The notes under the pieces: model-generated
The model's input: only the letters and a program-made list of their open reading frames with translations
Database searches by the model: none
Told to the model about the DNA's origin: nothing
IMG/VR virus record: IMGVR_UViG_3300009194_000005
Span: 52,525 to 116,524 of that record
Source of the DNA: a virus
Direction: 5' to 3' (one strand)
Length of the DNA stretch: 64,000 nt
Made by a program: the position numbers and the translations under genes
Shown: piece by piece, positions 44,013-52,395 of the stretch
Layout: every line of letters begins with the position of its first letter
Position numbering within the stretch: position 1 is the first letter of the stretch

Positions 44013-45110
44013 ATGTACGATCTTTTCAGTTCACCTCCTCGTCGGTTCACGGGGGCCTTACACTTCCCTGAGCTACCTTACCTGCGCCGTTCATTCGACC
44101 GTTTGCTTGGGGACGTGAAAAGCTATTATCATCGCTACCCCAAGTACGTGGGGAGTGACAACCTGTTTGGGAATCTGTTAAAGCATATACCACGTCGTTG
44201 GGACCTGGACGACCGACGTTATGTCCGCTTTGTGGAGGATGCCTCACGGGGCATCATGCGGGCCTTTTGGTTGACCGACGCCACCTTTCGGGGACGGGTC
44301 CATGAAAGCGGTATTACGTTAGGACCGAAAACCAACGAGGTCATGTTGGCTACCGAGGAGTCCTTTGATATCCAACGTGCGTCCCGAGAGTGGCGGGATT
44401 GGTCACCTATGACCTACCTGTATCACACTCGCACTGATTTAGGGTTGCCTATTCTTAACAACCAGAGTCCCGGCAAGGGTTGGGGTGTAGGTTGCATTAA
44501 CATCCCGATGCTTGCTCTACAGTACCGCTACTGGTTAAAAGCTCAAGCGGAACGGAACAGTGAACAGCCAGAGAGCGTTTACCGCTTTGTGGGGGGTTTT
44601 GTCCTACCCAATGCTGTAGATAGCTATCTGGATATTGCGGTGTTTAACCGGTTAGCGCGCCTGTCTCGGGGAATCAACACCAAGCGTTTCCCAACACCTC
44701 ATCCCTTCTACCTCACGGATTTCTCCCAACGGGTCGATAGACTCTGCGAGAAGATCCTTGAATCCCAAGAGAGGCGAAGTGAGGACATTGAGCAGGTTGC
44801 TTACACCACTCCCATGATCGTGAAACCCACACTGTTTGACGTCATGCAACTCCCTAAAGGACCGGTGTCTCGTCAAAACGAGTGGGTGCTTTATCTGGCA
44901 CGACTGCCATACCTTCGATATATCCTGGAGACCAGTGTCCGACATGGACGGGGAGACCGGAGCTTTCTCAATGAACTCCATGAAGGACTGGTAGAGGCAA
45001 GCCAAGACCGTATCTTCAGTGGGGTCGGTTCTCCGATGGTAGTGCAGCAATACCGGGAAAGTCTTCGGTATTTACTTTCCCTCCTTCAAAAGACCGGTCA
45101 CGGTTGGTAA
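44013..45110 (+). CDS. Hypothetical protein, 365 aa
   Basis: 365 residues, basic (many Arg), no membrane segment. The single plus-strand gene in this area, with a hairpin directly after its stop. Segments such as LPYLRRSFDRLLGDVKSYYH and YLARLPYLRYILETSVRHG suggest an all-helical protein. No family recognised. Confidence 0.58.
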   Translation: MYDLFSSPPRRFTGALHFPELPYLRRSFDRLLGDVKSYYHRYPKYVGSDNLFGNLLKHIPRRWDLDDRRYVRFVEDASRGIMRAFWLTDATFRGRVHESGITLGPKTNEVMLATEESFDIQRASREWRDWSPMTYLYHTRTDLGLPILNNQSPGKGWGVGCINIPMLALQYRYWLKAQAERNSEQPESVYRFVGGFVLPNAVDSYLDIAVFNRLARLSRGINTKRFPTPHPFYLTDFSQRVDRLCEKILESQERRSEDIEQVAYTTPMIVKPTLFDVMQLPKGPVSRQNEWVLYLARLPYLRYILETSVRHGRGDRSFLNELHEGLVEASQDRIFSGVGSPMVVQQYRESLRYLLSLLQKTGHGW

Positions 45111-45122
45111 CGGGCATAACAA

Positions 45123-45145
45123 GCTCTCCCCTAAACGGGGAGAGC
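45123..45145. terminator. Hairpin between convergent genes
   Basis: Perfect stem GCTCTCCCC / GGGGAGAGC with a 5-nt loop. On the minus strand TTGTTAT follows, so it can end the leftward transcript, and it may also slow the rightward one. Confidence 0.65.
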
Positions 45146-45157
45146 GATATGTCGATG

Positions 45158-45490
45158 TCAGGCTTCGGGTTGGGTAAACACCACTGTTAGACCTTCGCGG
45201 TCAAGTTCCGATAAAAGGTGCTTCGGTACGGCCACATGACGACCGTCCTTCAGGGTATAAATGCTATCGCCAGGGCATACCACTTGACCATCCCCTCCAG
45301 TATCGAGCCAACCGTGGTGATCAAAGGTTGTCTTACATACAGGACAATGAGATACACCACTCAAAGAGGGATGTCGGAAGCGGCGAACCACCTTTCCTTC
45401 TGTCAAAAACGGACGACCATCACCATCCGTCATCTCTTGACACTGATCGTCGGGATGATCGCCGTTCTTAAACCACTGAACTACCTGCAT
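45158..45490 (-). CDS. Small zinc-ribbon phage protein
   Basis: ATG at 45490 (AAGGAG upstream) gives 110 residues beginning MQVVQWFKNGDHPDDQCQEM. The order 'QWFKNGDHPDD.C ... F.EGKVVRRFRHP ... CPVC ... HGWLDTGGDGQVVCPGD' occurs in many small phage proteins of unknown function. Cysteines at about 18, 53, 56 and 76 could bind a metal ion. Confidence 0.6.
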   Translation of the reverse strand: MQVVQWFKNGDHPDDQCQEMTDGDGRPFLTEGKVVRRFRHPSLSGVSHCPVCKTTFDHHGWLDTGGDGQVVCPGDSIYTLKDGRHVAVPKHLLSELDREGLTVVFTQPEA

Positions 45491-45667
45491 CGTGAGCTCC
45501 TTGTTGTTAACCGTCAATCCACTCTTGCCATAGGACAGTGGCGATGTTGTGAAGGCGGGCATGGTGACCAATGATGTCCCAAAGGGTAGCGTGCATGATA
45601 GGTATCCTCGTTGTCGTAATAGGCGGCGTGCCTATACTATTTCGCTACCCTATATTGACAGAGTGTA

Positions 45668-47797
45668 TCAATAATAGTCGGAGATGAGGCGGGCAATCTT
45701 CTTATCTTGCATAAAGATCCCCAATGATTCCAACATGAGGTAGAACACCCCCATGGTATTGAAGATGATCTTTCTCGCGTCGATACCCGCCACGATCTCT
45801 TTCGGTATACCCGATGTTTCCACAACTGTTGCTGGGATCAATAGGGTCGAGAGATCCTTACGTCGACGTTCAATCATCCATGCCTTGAGTCGCTCAGCGA
45901 GTGCTGGGTTCTCCATACGCTCACACCATGCATCAAGGTCTGTTTTATTGCCGACAGCCAACGACACTTTCACCACAGCGTAGGGAGGCTCTTTGGTTTC
46001 ACCCAGGGAAGGTGCAAACACATCCCGCCATAGTTCGTAGTGCATGTAGTTAGACACGTCTGGGTTTTTGTATGATTCCTTAGACTTTACCTGCCCTGAG
46101 GTCATGTATTCTGACTGGCCGTTCTGAATACTTGCCATGATGTCACGTTCGATATCGCCGATACGTTTAAGGATATCACGGATGTCGAGTTTCTCTTCGG
46201 CTTTGATGGCGGCAATGATCTCTTCCATCATCTCCTTGGCGGTGTCATTAATGCGCTTAGGGACCTTTGAATCCCTAAGCCCTACCCCTTTCACCTCTAG
46301 CTTGGCTTTCGGGAACATCAAGCCTTCCTGGGCGTCCTGGGAGGCATAATAATGCTTCGACCGAGTGGTCATCGAGAGAACGGCAAAATAGAACTCGTTC
46401 TTCATTGCCAACAGGCGTAGGCGTTTATCAGACACCCCCATGTTAGCCGACTGAATGGCCAGGATATGCAGGATCAACTCACTGACCAAGAAGACCAAAC
46501 CGAATACTACTCGTTTGGCTTCAGGGGCATAGCTCACATGGCCAAAACACTGTTCTACCCAATATTGCATGGTGAACATGGTCGAGTCGGTGTCTGACAC
46601 AATCGCTGCACGACGGTAGGCGCTCGGAAAAGCATGGATCGAGCTGGGGACGGTGTTGGTTAGCCAAAAGGCGTGGATCAAGGTTTGGTATTTGGTCAGT
46701 ACGTCAATTGTGCGCTTTCCACTGACCTTAATCCGTTCCCAGATTTCCGGGTTATCTTTGAGTAGTTCTTCTTTGGTACGTCCTGCCACCTCATCAAAAC
46801 ACAAGAAGTTTGAGAGCATTTGGACGTCTTCGTCCAGCTCGTTATACGCCTCATCGCTGAACTGTTCTTGGTTCTCGTCGCCCTGTTGAGCTAGCTCTTT
46901 TAAGAACCCAACCACAAATTCCGGATTGAGCTTATGGAGGTGGTAGAGGTCTGATACATACAGAAAGGCGGCACGCTCATCGGGAGTGAGGTTCTCAGCA
47001 ACGGTACGAAACTTCTGAATGTGTTGTGGTGACTCCCAATAGAGATCGCTGGAATATCGGATACATTCGATAACATCTTCCGGCGTGGGATACTTGAGAT
47101 TAAATTGTTCCATCGCCTGACGGACTTTGGTGAGGTCTGTCTCACTGACAATAGCCAGTAGATTGGCTTTGGTGACTTCCGGATCATAATAGTGACGATT
47201 ACCCGCCAGGAACTTCTCGTTAGCCGAGTTGGCGTAAGACGTGGCCGTACGAACGGTGGAAGTCAAGGAACTGTGGGTGGACTTATAATAGAGGATCGTG
47301 GCGGTCGAAACCGTCGCCCCTGAATAGGAGTTATTGTTGATTTTGAGGTTATTCTGCTCACCTTTCTTGACCAACGCCAGCTCTTCGTTACCCTGACGTT
47401 CTGCCTCAAACATCTCCTTCTTTACGCCCTTACGCTTCTTGACACCTTCTTCGATGTACTGGGCGTGGGTGGCTTGTTTCACGTGATCGGGCAGATACGC
47501 CGCCATCGACGGCGACAACGTGAAGTTATTTTTCTTAACGCGATTCAAGAACGTCATGAAAGTGATGCCATCTTTCTGACGATCGCCATTCTTATCTTTG
47601 GCGAGTACCAGGGCACGCGGGTCTTTGAAGCCGCCTTCTTGTTTCGGGTGGGTTTTACGTTTCACGAAGTCCAGACAGTCGTCTAGAGGTTGTCCTGTTT
47701 GAAGGTGGAGGTACTTCGCCGCCTGGTTGTGGTAACCTTTAATGATATCCAGGTCGCGTTGGTATTCGTTGTCAGGCAAGATAAAGGGGTTCTGCAT
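45668..47797 (-). CDS. Family B DNA polymerase, C-terminal half (motifs B and C)
   Basis: 709 residues. KGEQNNLKINNNSYSGATVS (about 147-166) is polymerase motif B (KxxxNSxYG), and AAIVSDTDSTMFTMQYW (about 401-417) is motif C with the catalytic DTD. No exonuclease motifs and no motif A are present; both lie in the gene at 2625-4874. The 146 residues before motif B probably include the rest of the palm and fingers. The two proteins should associate to form one polymerase. GGAG precedes the ATG, which lies 26 nt inside the end of the DGR2 reverse transcriptase gene. Confidence 0.85.
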   Translation of the reverse strand: MQNPFILPDNEYQRDLDIIKGYHNQAAKYLHLQTGQPLDDCLDFVKRKTHPKQEGGFKDPRALVLAKDKNGDRQKDGITFMTFLNRVKKNNFTLSPSMAAYLPDHVKQATHAQYIEEGVKKRKGVKKEMFEAERQGNEELALVKKGEQNNLKINNNSYSGATVSTATILYYKSTHSSLTSTVRTATSYANSANEKFLAGNRHYYDPEVTKANLLAIVSETDLTKVRQAMEQFNLKYPTPEDVIECIRYSSDLYWESPQHIQKFRTVAENLTPDERAAFLYVSDLYHLHKLNPEFVVGFLKELAQQGDENQEQFSDEAYNELDEDVQMLSNFLCFDEVAGRTKEELLKDNPEIWERIKVSGKRTIDVLTKYQTLIHAFWLTNTVPSSIHAFPSAYRRAAIVSDTDSTMFTMQYWVEQCFGHVSYAPEAKRVVFGLVFLVSELILHILAIQSANMGVSDKRLRLLAMKNEFYFAVLSMTTRSKHYYASQDAQEGLMFPKAKLEVKGVGLRDSKVPKRINDTAKEMMEEIIAAIKAEEKLDIRDILKRIGDIERDIMASIQNGQSEYMTSGQVKSKESYKNPDVSNYMHYELWRDVFAPSLGETKEPPYAVVKVSLAVGNKTDLDAWCERMENPALAERLKAWMIERRRKDLSTLLIPATVVETSGIPKEIVAGIDARKIIFNTMGVFYLMLESLGIFMQDKKIARLISDYY

Positions 47798-48887
47798 GAG
47801 GGTCGTCTCCGGAAGGGGTTCTCTCTATGGGATAAGGCGGGCGGGTACTTTCCCTCAACGAGAACTGATGACGTTGCCAGTCAAATACGACATAAGGGAA
47901 CTCCCTTAGGAGTTGGTATATGAACCCATGGTGTTTGGCGATTGACATGACATTCAACCACGCGTTTAGTTTCTCTATTACTTTTCTCCATTCCCGGTAT
48001 GATAATTGACCGACGGGTATGTTCCTGATGTAGTGTCTGACTTTTCTTTTGAATTTCCCTAACAAGCGAATATGGTCATGGTAAATAAGAAACCCAAGAC
48101 CCACAATCCCAACATGTAGCGGCCTGACCTGCGATTTCTGTGGGTGTACGTCTAATGCAAGTGTGTTGTTTATCCATCTGGTAAGGTGGTTTAATAACCG
48201 ATGGGCGTTTTCTTTCCCTTTAACCACAATGAAAATATCGTCCGCGTAACGTAAATAGTATCTGAGTTTAAGTGCGGTCTTACAGTATTGGTCTACGACG
48301 TTCATGTACAGATTAGCTAAGAGTTGGCTGGTTAAGTTACCCAAAGGTAATCCAATGTGTCCTGGACTTCGCCTAACAATCGTTTTTAGTAGGTCTTTGG
48401 TGCGTTGGCAAACAAATTCAGCGCCTATGATCGATTCTAGGATAGTTCGTGATATACGATAGAAAAACTTTACGATGTCTAGTTTTAGAATATAGGCTTC
48501 TCCACCATAAATATCTCTTACCTGGGACAACAGCGTCTGTATCCTCAATACTGCTCGCTGATTCCCTCTTTCGGTAATACATGCAAACGAATCATCAATG
48601 TATTTCTCTTTCAGATAAGGCGCTACCACATTGTTGATAGCGTGTTGGACAATTTTGTCTTCGTAAGAGGGCGCGTAAATCAATCGTTCTTTGGGTTCGG
48701 TCACATAGAATTTATTATACGGTTTTGGATGGTAAGTTCCATCCATTAACCTGCGACGCAGCTGTTCTAATCCAACCTGACTATTAAAATAGAAGTCTAT
48801 CGCGGCGACTTTAAGCTTGGAAGTTCCTTTCTGTGTTTTAAGGTAGGCGTCCCATACGTTGGCCGGTGTGGTAATTTGATCAAACAT
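47772..48887 (-). CDS. DGR2 reverse transcriptase
   Basis: ATG at 48885-48887 (AGGGA upstream) gives 371 residues. Motifs: KLDIVKFFYRIS with Asp137, LPLGNLTSQLLANLYMN (about 180-196) with the GxxxSQ signature of DGR enzymes, and YLRYADD (211-217). KERLIYAPSYEDKIVQHAIN and RGNQRAVLRIQ complete the fingers. Motif spacing is the same as in the DGR1 enzyme, but the sequences differ widely, so the two DGRs are not a recent duplication. Its 3' end overlaps the start of the DNA polymerase C-terminal gene. Confidence 0.93.
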   Translation of the reverse strand: MFDQITTPANVWDAYLKTQKGTSKLKVAAIDFYFNSQVGLEQLRRRLMDGTYHPKPYNKFYVTEPKERLIYAPSYEDKIVQHAINNVVAPYLKEKYIDDSFACITERGNQRAVLRIQTLLSQVRDIYGGEAYILKLDIVKFFYRISRTILESIIGAEFVCQRTKDLLKTIVRRSPGHIGLPLGNLTSQLLANLYMNVVDQYCKTALKLRYYLRYADDIFIVVKGKENAHRLLNHLTRWINNTLALDVHPQKSQVRPLHVGIVGLGFLIYHDHIRLLGKFKRKVRHYIRNIPVGQLSYREWRKVIEKLNAWLNVMSIAKHHGFIYQLLREFPYVVFDWQRHQFSLRESTRPPYPIERTPSGDDPHAEPLYLA

Positions 48888-48925
48888 TAAGTTCCCTGAA
48901 ATACTCCCTGATGGCATAACACACA

Positions 48926-48959
48926 GTCCTGAGGGGTGGTCTTACGAACCCCTCAGGAC
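48926..48959 (-). repeat. 12-bp hairpin between TR2 and the reverse transcriptase gene
   Basis: Perfect inverted repeat GTCCTGAGGGGT / ACCCCTCAGGAC with a 10-nt loop, in the position equivalent to the DGR1 hairpin. About 90 nt between it and TR2 show nothing else. Confidence 0.6.
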
Positions 48960-49076
48960 AGGTACTTCTTTTCGTCTGGTAGTTTATCCAGACGCGATTG
49001 AGCCTCCTTTGACCGACAGTGAGAAAAGGAGTAAAGAAACCGTAGTCGCTTTATCGTTACTTATCTCGGCGGCCAG

Positions 49077-49162
49077 AGCAGGCCGCCACCCGTTGTTGGT
49101 ATTCGTATTCGTCGCAGTATTGCGATTGAAGTTCGACACACCATTGTTACCACGATTGACGC
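49077..49162 (-). repeat. DGR2 template repeat (TR2)
   Basis: 86 bp aligned without gaps to VR2 at an offset of 629. The 16 differences are all at adenines of the coding strand. In frame it reads VNRGNNGVSNFNRNTATNTN and then TNNGWRPAL, again full of AAY codons. The end ACGGGTGGCGGCCTGCT is invariant. It is different from TR1, so each DGR serves its own target. Confidence 0.93.
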
Positions 49163-49205
49163 AAGTTTAAGACTCAATCGCAATAGCAGAAATGCTATTT
49201 CCAAT

Positions 49206-49547
49206 TTATCCCGATAACAACTCCCGGTGATTATGGGAAATAACATTCAATTTATATATGACATCATTATGGAACTCTTGATTGACGAATCGGTGTCGGT
49301 ATGCAAAATTCCAAAGGCTTACCAATATGTAAACATCTGCAATATTGTCACGTAAATTAGCTTTGCGTTTTGATGTCGTTTCATAAGCATGTAGTAATCT
49401 CGCCATTATAGAATGACTTATGTCCTTGATTCTTGCCGCGCTGCTGGGCTGTTCATACCTAGGAAAATTCTTTAACGTTGGGTAAATGTAATCAAACCAA
49501 ACTTCCATTTCGCGATATAGCTTAAGAAAAACTTCTTTACGGTACAT
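49206..49547 (-). CDS. avd: DGR2 accessory variability determinant (Avd-like)
   Basis: ATG at 49545-49547 with AGGAAAAG upstream gives 113 residues, nearly the same length as the DGR1 protein. The pattern FDYIYPTLKNFPRYEQPSSA ... KRKANLRDNIADVYILVSLW fits the helical-bundle Avd family. It lies between the target gene and TR2. A longer frame to 49676 would run through a strong terminator and is rejected. Confidence 0.82.
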   Translation of the reverse strand: MYRKEVFLKLYREMEVWFDYIYPTLKNFPRYEQPSSAARIKDISHSIMARLLHAYETTSKRKANLRDNIADVYILVSLWNFAYRHRFVNQEFHNDVIYKLNVISHNHRELLSG

Positions 49548-49563
49548 ATCTTTTCCTGTTTGG

Positions 49564-49606
49564 TAAAAAAGCCTGTGCCGGATGGAAAGAAGACCATCCG
49601 GCACAG
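49564..49606 (-). terminator. Strong terminator between DGR2 target and avd
   Basis: On the minus strand the 13-bp perfect stem CTGTGCCGGATGG / CCATCCGGCACAG is followed by GCTTTTTTACC. It should separate abundant target mRNA from the low-level avd-TR-RT transcript. Confidence 0.85.
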
Positions 49607-49679
49607 TATAGTGCACATACGTAATTCCGTCGACTGCGTCAGCGACGTGGCGCTTCCGACGGTCGTCGACGTCCACTCA

Positions 49680-49696
49680 GTGGTCTGTTAGACCAC
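49680..49696 (-). repeat. Hairpin at the end of VR2
   Basis: Perfect 7-bp inverted repeat GTGGTCT / AGACCAC with a 3-nt loop, overlapping the stop codon, 10 nt after the end of VR2. Hairpins or cruciforms at this place raise retrohoming in the Bordetella phage DGR. TR2 lacks it. Confidence 0.65.
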
Positions 49697-50554
49697 GAGC
49701 TCCAAAGCAGGCCGCCACCCGCCGTAGGTAACCGCAGACGCCGCAGTACGGCGAGTGAAGTACGACACACCATTGTGACCACGAAAGACGCGGTAGGAAT
49801 CGGTACTCTCTTGGGTCCAGCTATAGCTACCGTTACCAAAACTGTTATGGACTAACAGGTCGGCATCGCTGTAGCTGGCCCAGCTCCCGTACGGGTCTGC
49901 ATTCGGGTCAGTATGCGGGGTGGGGTTGGAGGAGTCAGTGTGGACACCCGAATGAATGGGGTAGAACAGACGGTTCCATTCGGAACCATAGCCCTCGGGA
50001 ATATCATACCCGTAGGGGTTACCCGCCACCGGGTCGGTGGCCGCCCCACGCAATAATCGGACCCGATAGTCGAATCCATCGATGGTCACCACCGCGTCTT
50101 GCAAGCGGGCGGTACCGGAGGGATTGCTGCCGTTGGTATCGTCCCCGTACACGGCGCCCGCCTGGTAGATGTGTTCCCAGGAGGTACTGTGACGGAACGT
50201 CAGCTTGGGCACCAGTATCACCTGACCATTCGAGGCGAACTTGAGCCAGTCGCTGGTGCTGTTTTGACTGGTGCCAGCACTGAGTCCAATCGCGGACGCT
50301 AAGGCGTCACCGGTAATGAAATCCGTGCTGGCGACTTCACCGTAGAACCCCCACGTCGCGTCCCCACCGATCAAGGTGGTGGAGCCATGTCCCACCGGCT
50401 CGTAGGCTTGAGACCCAATGATTTCATACCCACCGGGTGTGACGCCGTCATGTAACCGGACGGCTTTGGTTTCCTCATCAATACTGATTTCCCCTTCGGG
50501 TAAGATCAGTCCATTGTTCTGATCTCGCGTCCCTCTTAAAAACCGTGTCCTCAT
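49688..50554 (-). CDS. DGR2 target: Mtd-like variable tail-fibre protein
   Basis: Start at the MRTRFLRGT position shared with the paralogues, 288 residues. Order: head-binding beta-prism (MRTRFLRGTRDQNNGLILPE, then SIDEETKAVRLHDGVTPGGY), the shared middle domain (WGFYGEVA ... WLKFASNGQVILVPKLTFRH) and the C-type-lectin fold (SWTQESTDSYRVFRGHNGVS ... GGWRPALELVV). The terminal segment is VR2, diversified from TR2 at Asn codons (to Phe, His, Tyr, Thr, Arg, Ser, Val and Gly). Likely the receptor-binding protein, or one of two interchangeable ones. Confidence 0.9.
   Translation of the reverse strand: MRTRFLRGTRDQNNGLILPEGEISIDEETKAVRLHDGVTPGGYEIIGSQAYEPVGHGSTTLIGGDATWGFYGEVASTDFITGDALASAIGLSAGTSQNSTSDWLKFASNGQVILVPKLTFRHSTSWEHIYQAGAVYGDDTNGSNPSGTARLQDAVVTIDGFDYRVRLLRGAATDPVAGNPYGYDIPEGYGSEWNRLFYPIHSGVHTDSSNPTPHTDPNADPYGSWASYSDADLLVHNSFGNGSYSWTQESTDSYRVFRGHNGVSYFTRRTAASAVTYGGWRPALELVV
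49706..49791 (-). repeat. DGR2 variable repeat (VR2)
   Basis: Gap-free copy of TR2 with 16 substitutions, all at template adenines on the coding strand, affecting at least 11 codons. Invariant GC-rich 3' end GGTGGCGGCCTGCTTTGGAG, then the hairpin. Confidence 0.93.
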
Positions 50555-50627
50555 TTCATCTACCCCTTTCATCATTAATCGAAATGGTTCCATCACTATG
50601 ACGGCGTCCATATCATAACGGAACGAA

Positions 50628-50657
50628 AAAAAAAAAGCCCTCCCGACAGGGGAGGGC
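50628..50657 (-). terminator. Terminator
   Basis: On the minus strand GCCCTCCC CTGTC GGGAGGGC is followed by at least nine T. Ends the unit coming from 50736 and isolates the DGR2 target gene. About 75 nt between it and the 50736 gene show nothing further. Confidence 0.88.
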
Positions 50658-50735
50658 GAGAGATATCGACGAGATGCAAGGACGCAACGAGCGAGGACAC
50701 GACCTTTACATATCTATTATGTGTTACGTAATTTT

Positions 50736-51146
50736 CTACGCACGGACTTGGACATCATCCGGACGGAAGCCATTCGCCGACAGAGCATTGAGCATCCGAT
50801 CCACTTCCAGTTGAGTGCGGTTCTCAAAGACCATGGTCACCTGACCTCCTTGAGAAATCTGAATGGTCTCCTGGCGAATCCACTGTACCGCCAGGATGTC
50901 GTACGCGCCATTCGGGTGCTGGATACGAATATAATCGAAGGTGAACGGATCATTCGGTGTCCCTGCCGGTAGGCTCGGGTAGACCGCTTGATGCATGGCC
51001 TCAATGTCAAGACCGAAGTTCAGCGCCATCTGAGCACTGATGCGGCCTTCCAGACGTACGTCACGGAAGTTATGACCGATCACGGAAGTCGGGTAGACTT
51101 CAAAGCTAAAGCGCTGATTGATATCCACGTCACGAATAGTGGGCAT
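50736..51146 (-). CDS. Hypothetical beta-barrel-type protein, 136 aa
   Basis: 136 residues with alternating strands (RFSFEVYPTSVIGHNFRDVR ... FTFDYIRIQHPNGAYDILAV). The pattern fits a small SH3-like or OB-like barrel with a C-terminal helix (LEVDRMLNALSANGF). No family identified. It lies 21 nt after the previous gene in a leftward run of small genes. Confidence 0.55.
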   Translation of the reverse strand: MPTIRDVDINQRFSFEVYPTSVIGHNFRDVRLEGRISAQMALNFGLDIEAMHQAVYPSLPAGTPNDPFTFDYIRIQHPNGAYDILAVQWIRQETIQISQGGQVTMVFENRTQLEVDRMLNALSANGFRPDDVQVRA

Positions 51147-51167
51147 GATGATTTACCTCTTAGGGGA

Positions 51168-51503
51168 TTAGGTTGAAATCACCACCATTATGGAACCGCG
51201 CTTGCTTAGAGGGATGATCGCCAAGAGGTCGTGCAAGGAGAGACCGTCGGGAAGGGCTTCTTCGATTTCCTCACTGACGGTTTCCACTAATTGTTGGGTC
51301 GTCTCATCCGGTGGGTCGTTTAACGTGATGTCCGTTAGGGCGTCTTCGCCAAACCAGTCCCACTCAAGCAACATGCGCGAATGCAGCAGGAGTTGATGCC
51401 GATGGGGTTCGGTATCGGGAACATCGTTTCCTTGCTGCTGTTCGAGATGGTGATAAAGCGTGCGGTAGTGTCCGCTAAATAAAGTGATTGTTACGAGGGA
51501 CAT
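51168..51503 (-). CDS. Hypothetical protein, 111 aa
   Basis: 111 residues beginning MSLVTITLFSGHYRTLYHHL, acidic in the middle, ending in a hydrophobic strand (RGSIMVVIST). First of the run of small accessory genes that extends to 62210. No family recognised. Confidence 0.5.
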   Translation of the reverse strand: MSLVTITLFSGHYRTLYHHLEQQQGNDVPDTEPHRHQLLLHSRMLLEWDWFGEDALTDITLNDPPDETTQQLVETVSEEIEEALPDGLSLHDLLAIIPLSKRGSIMVVIST

Positions 51504-51548
51504 GGCCTGGGAATCCTGGTGACGAATTAGTTTACATTTTCTAGACCA

Positions 51549-51908
51549 TTACACTACCAGTAATACCCCACCCGATTTCGGATGTTGGTAAGGTACTCGT
51601 GGCATGGTCAGGTCACCATGGAGTCGATCTGTCGCCTCTGTGAGGGTGTTGAGGAATTGGATACCATCCCACAGCAAACGGTGTTTGCGTTCATGGCTCA
51701 GCCACTGCCAGCCGTCAATGTCTTCCATGACAGTGGCCACATAGCCTTCTAGATCATTCAGCGTCTGGGGTAGATAACCCATTGGACGACGGTTCACGAA
51801 ATAGTCGTGGATCAAGGCATGGGCCAGCTCGACGGCATAGGCGGGCTGTTCAGGACACGTCAGGTAACCGAACTCCTCAGTATGGTGCATTACTGCGATA
51901 TGTGACAT
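51549..51908 (-). CDS. Hypothetical protein, 119 aa
   Basis: ATG at 51906-51908, with GGGAGG 8 nt upstream. 119 residues beginning MSHIAVMHHTEEFGYLTCPE. The helical segment YAVELAHALIHDYFVNR resembles segments in the neighbouring genes (see the findings on a possible paralogous array). No known family. Confidence 0.52.
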   Translation of the reverse strand: MSHIAVMHHTEEFGYLTCPEQPAYAVELAHALIHDYFVNRRPMGYLPQTLNDLEGYVATVMEDIDGWQWLSHERKHRLLWDGIQFLNTLTEATDRLHGDLTMPRVPYQHPKSGGVLLVV

Positions 51909-51928
51909 GCGATGGACCTCCCTGTGTA

Positions 51929-52387
51929 TTAAGTAAACGGTAATTGTTGTTGTCGTGCGTTCCAATTCTCCGGCACACGGCCTAATCGGAACAATAACAC
52001 TGGTGGGGAATTGAACGTCTCCTCCCAATGGGCACCAATTTCTACCACCGGTGTATGCGGAAAGTGTTGTAGTATCATGCCGACATAAGGATGCAACCAC
52101 TCCAAGAAGAAACCCATCTCGTCTCGGATTACGTCGGTGTCCATTTCACCGCACAGAAAACACCAAGTCAACTCATGGAACCACTCAGTGGTGTGGTCAT
52201 GCGTCGGATAGCTACTTTGGGGATGGTGGCGGTAGGCATGCTCTAGGTATACAGCCACCCCGTGCCAAAAGGAAACCAAATCCACCGATTCCTCTATAGC
52301 ACGGTTTAGTGTCTCCCCCAACAACCGTTCGATATGGCGGTGGTCCACGATCAATGGGACATCCCGCCATGGTTGGGTTGATTGCAT
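51929..52387 (-). CDS. Hypothetical protein, 152 aa
   Basis: ATG at 52385-52387 with AGGAGG upstream. 152 residues, His- and Trp-rich helices (VSFWHGVAVYLEHAYRHHPQ, EWFHELTWCFLCGEMDTDVI). Part of the leftward array of small genes with similar composition. No known family. Confidence 0.52.
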   Translation of the reverse strand: MQSTQPWRDVPLIVDHRHIERLLGETLNRAIEESVDLVSFWHGVAVYLEHAYRHHPQSSYPTHDHTTEWFHELTWCFLCGEMDTDVIRDEMGFFLEWLHPYVGMILQHFPHTPVVEIGAHWEETFNSPPVLLFRLGRVPENWNARQQQLPFT

Positions 52388-52395
52388 GCCACCTC

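Noticed and set aside
49548-49676. N-terminal extension of the DGR2 Avd
   Set aside because: It passes through a 13-bp terminator hairpin; the internal ATG has AGGAAAAG and gives the same length as the DGR1 Avd.
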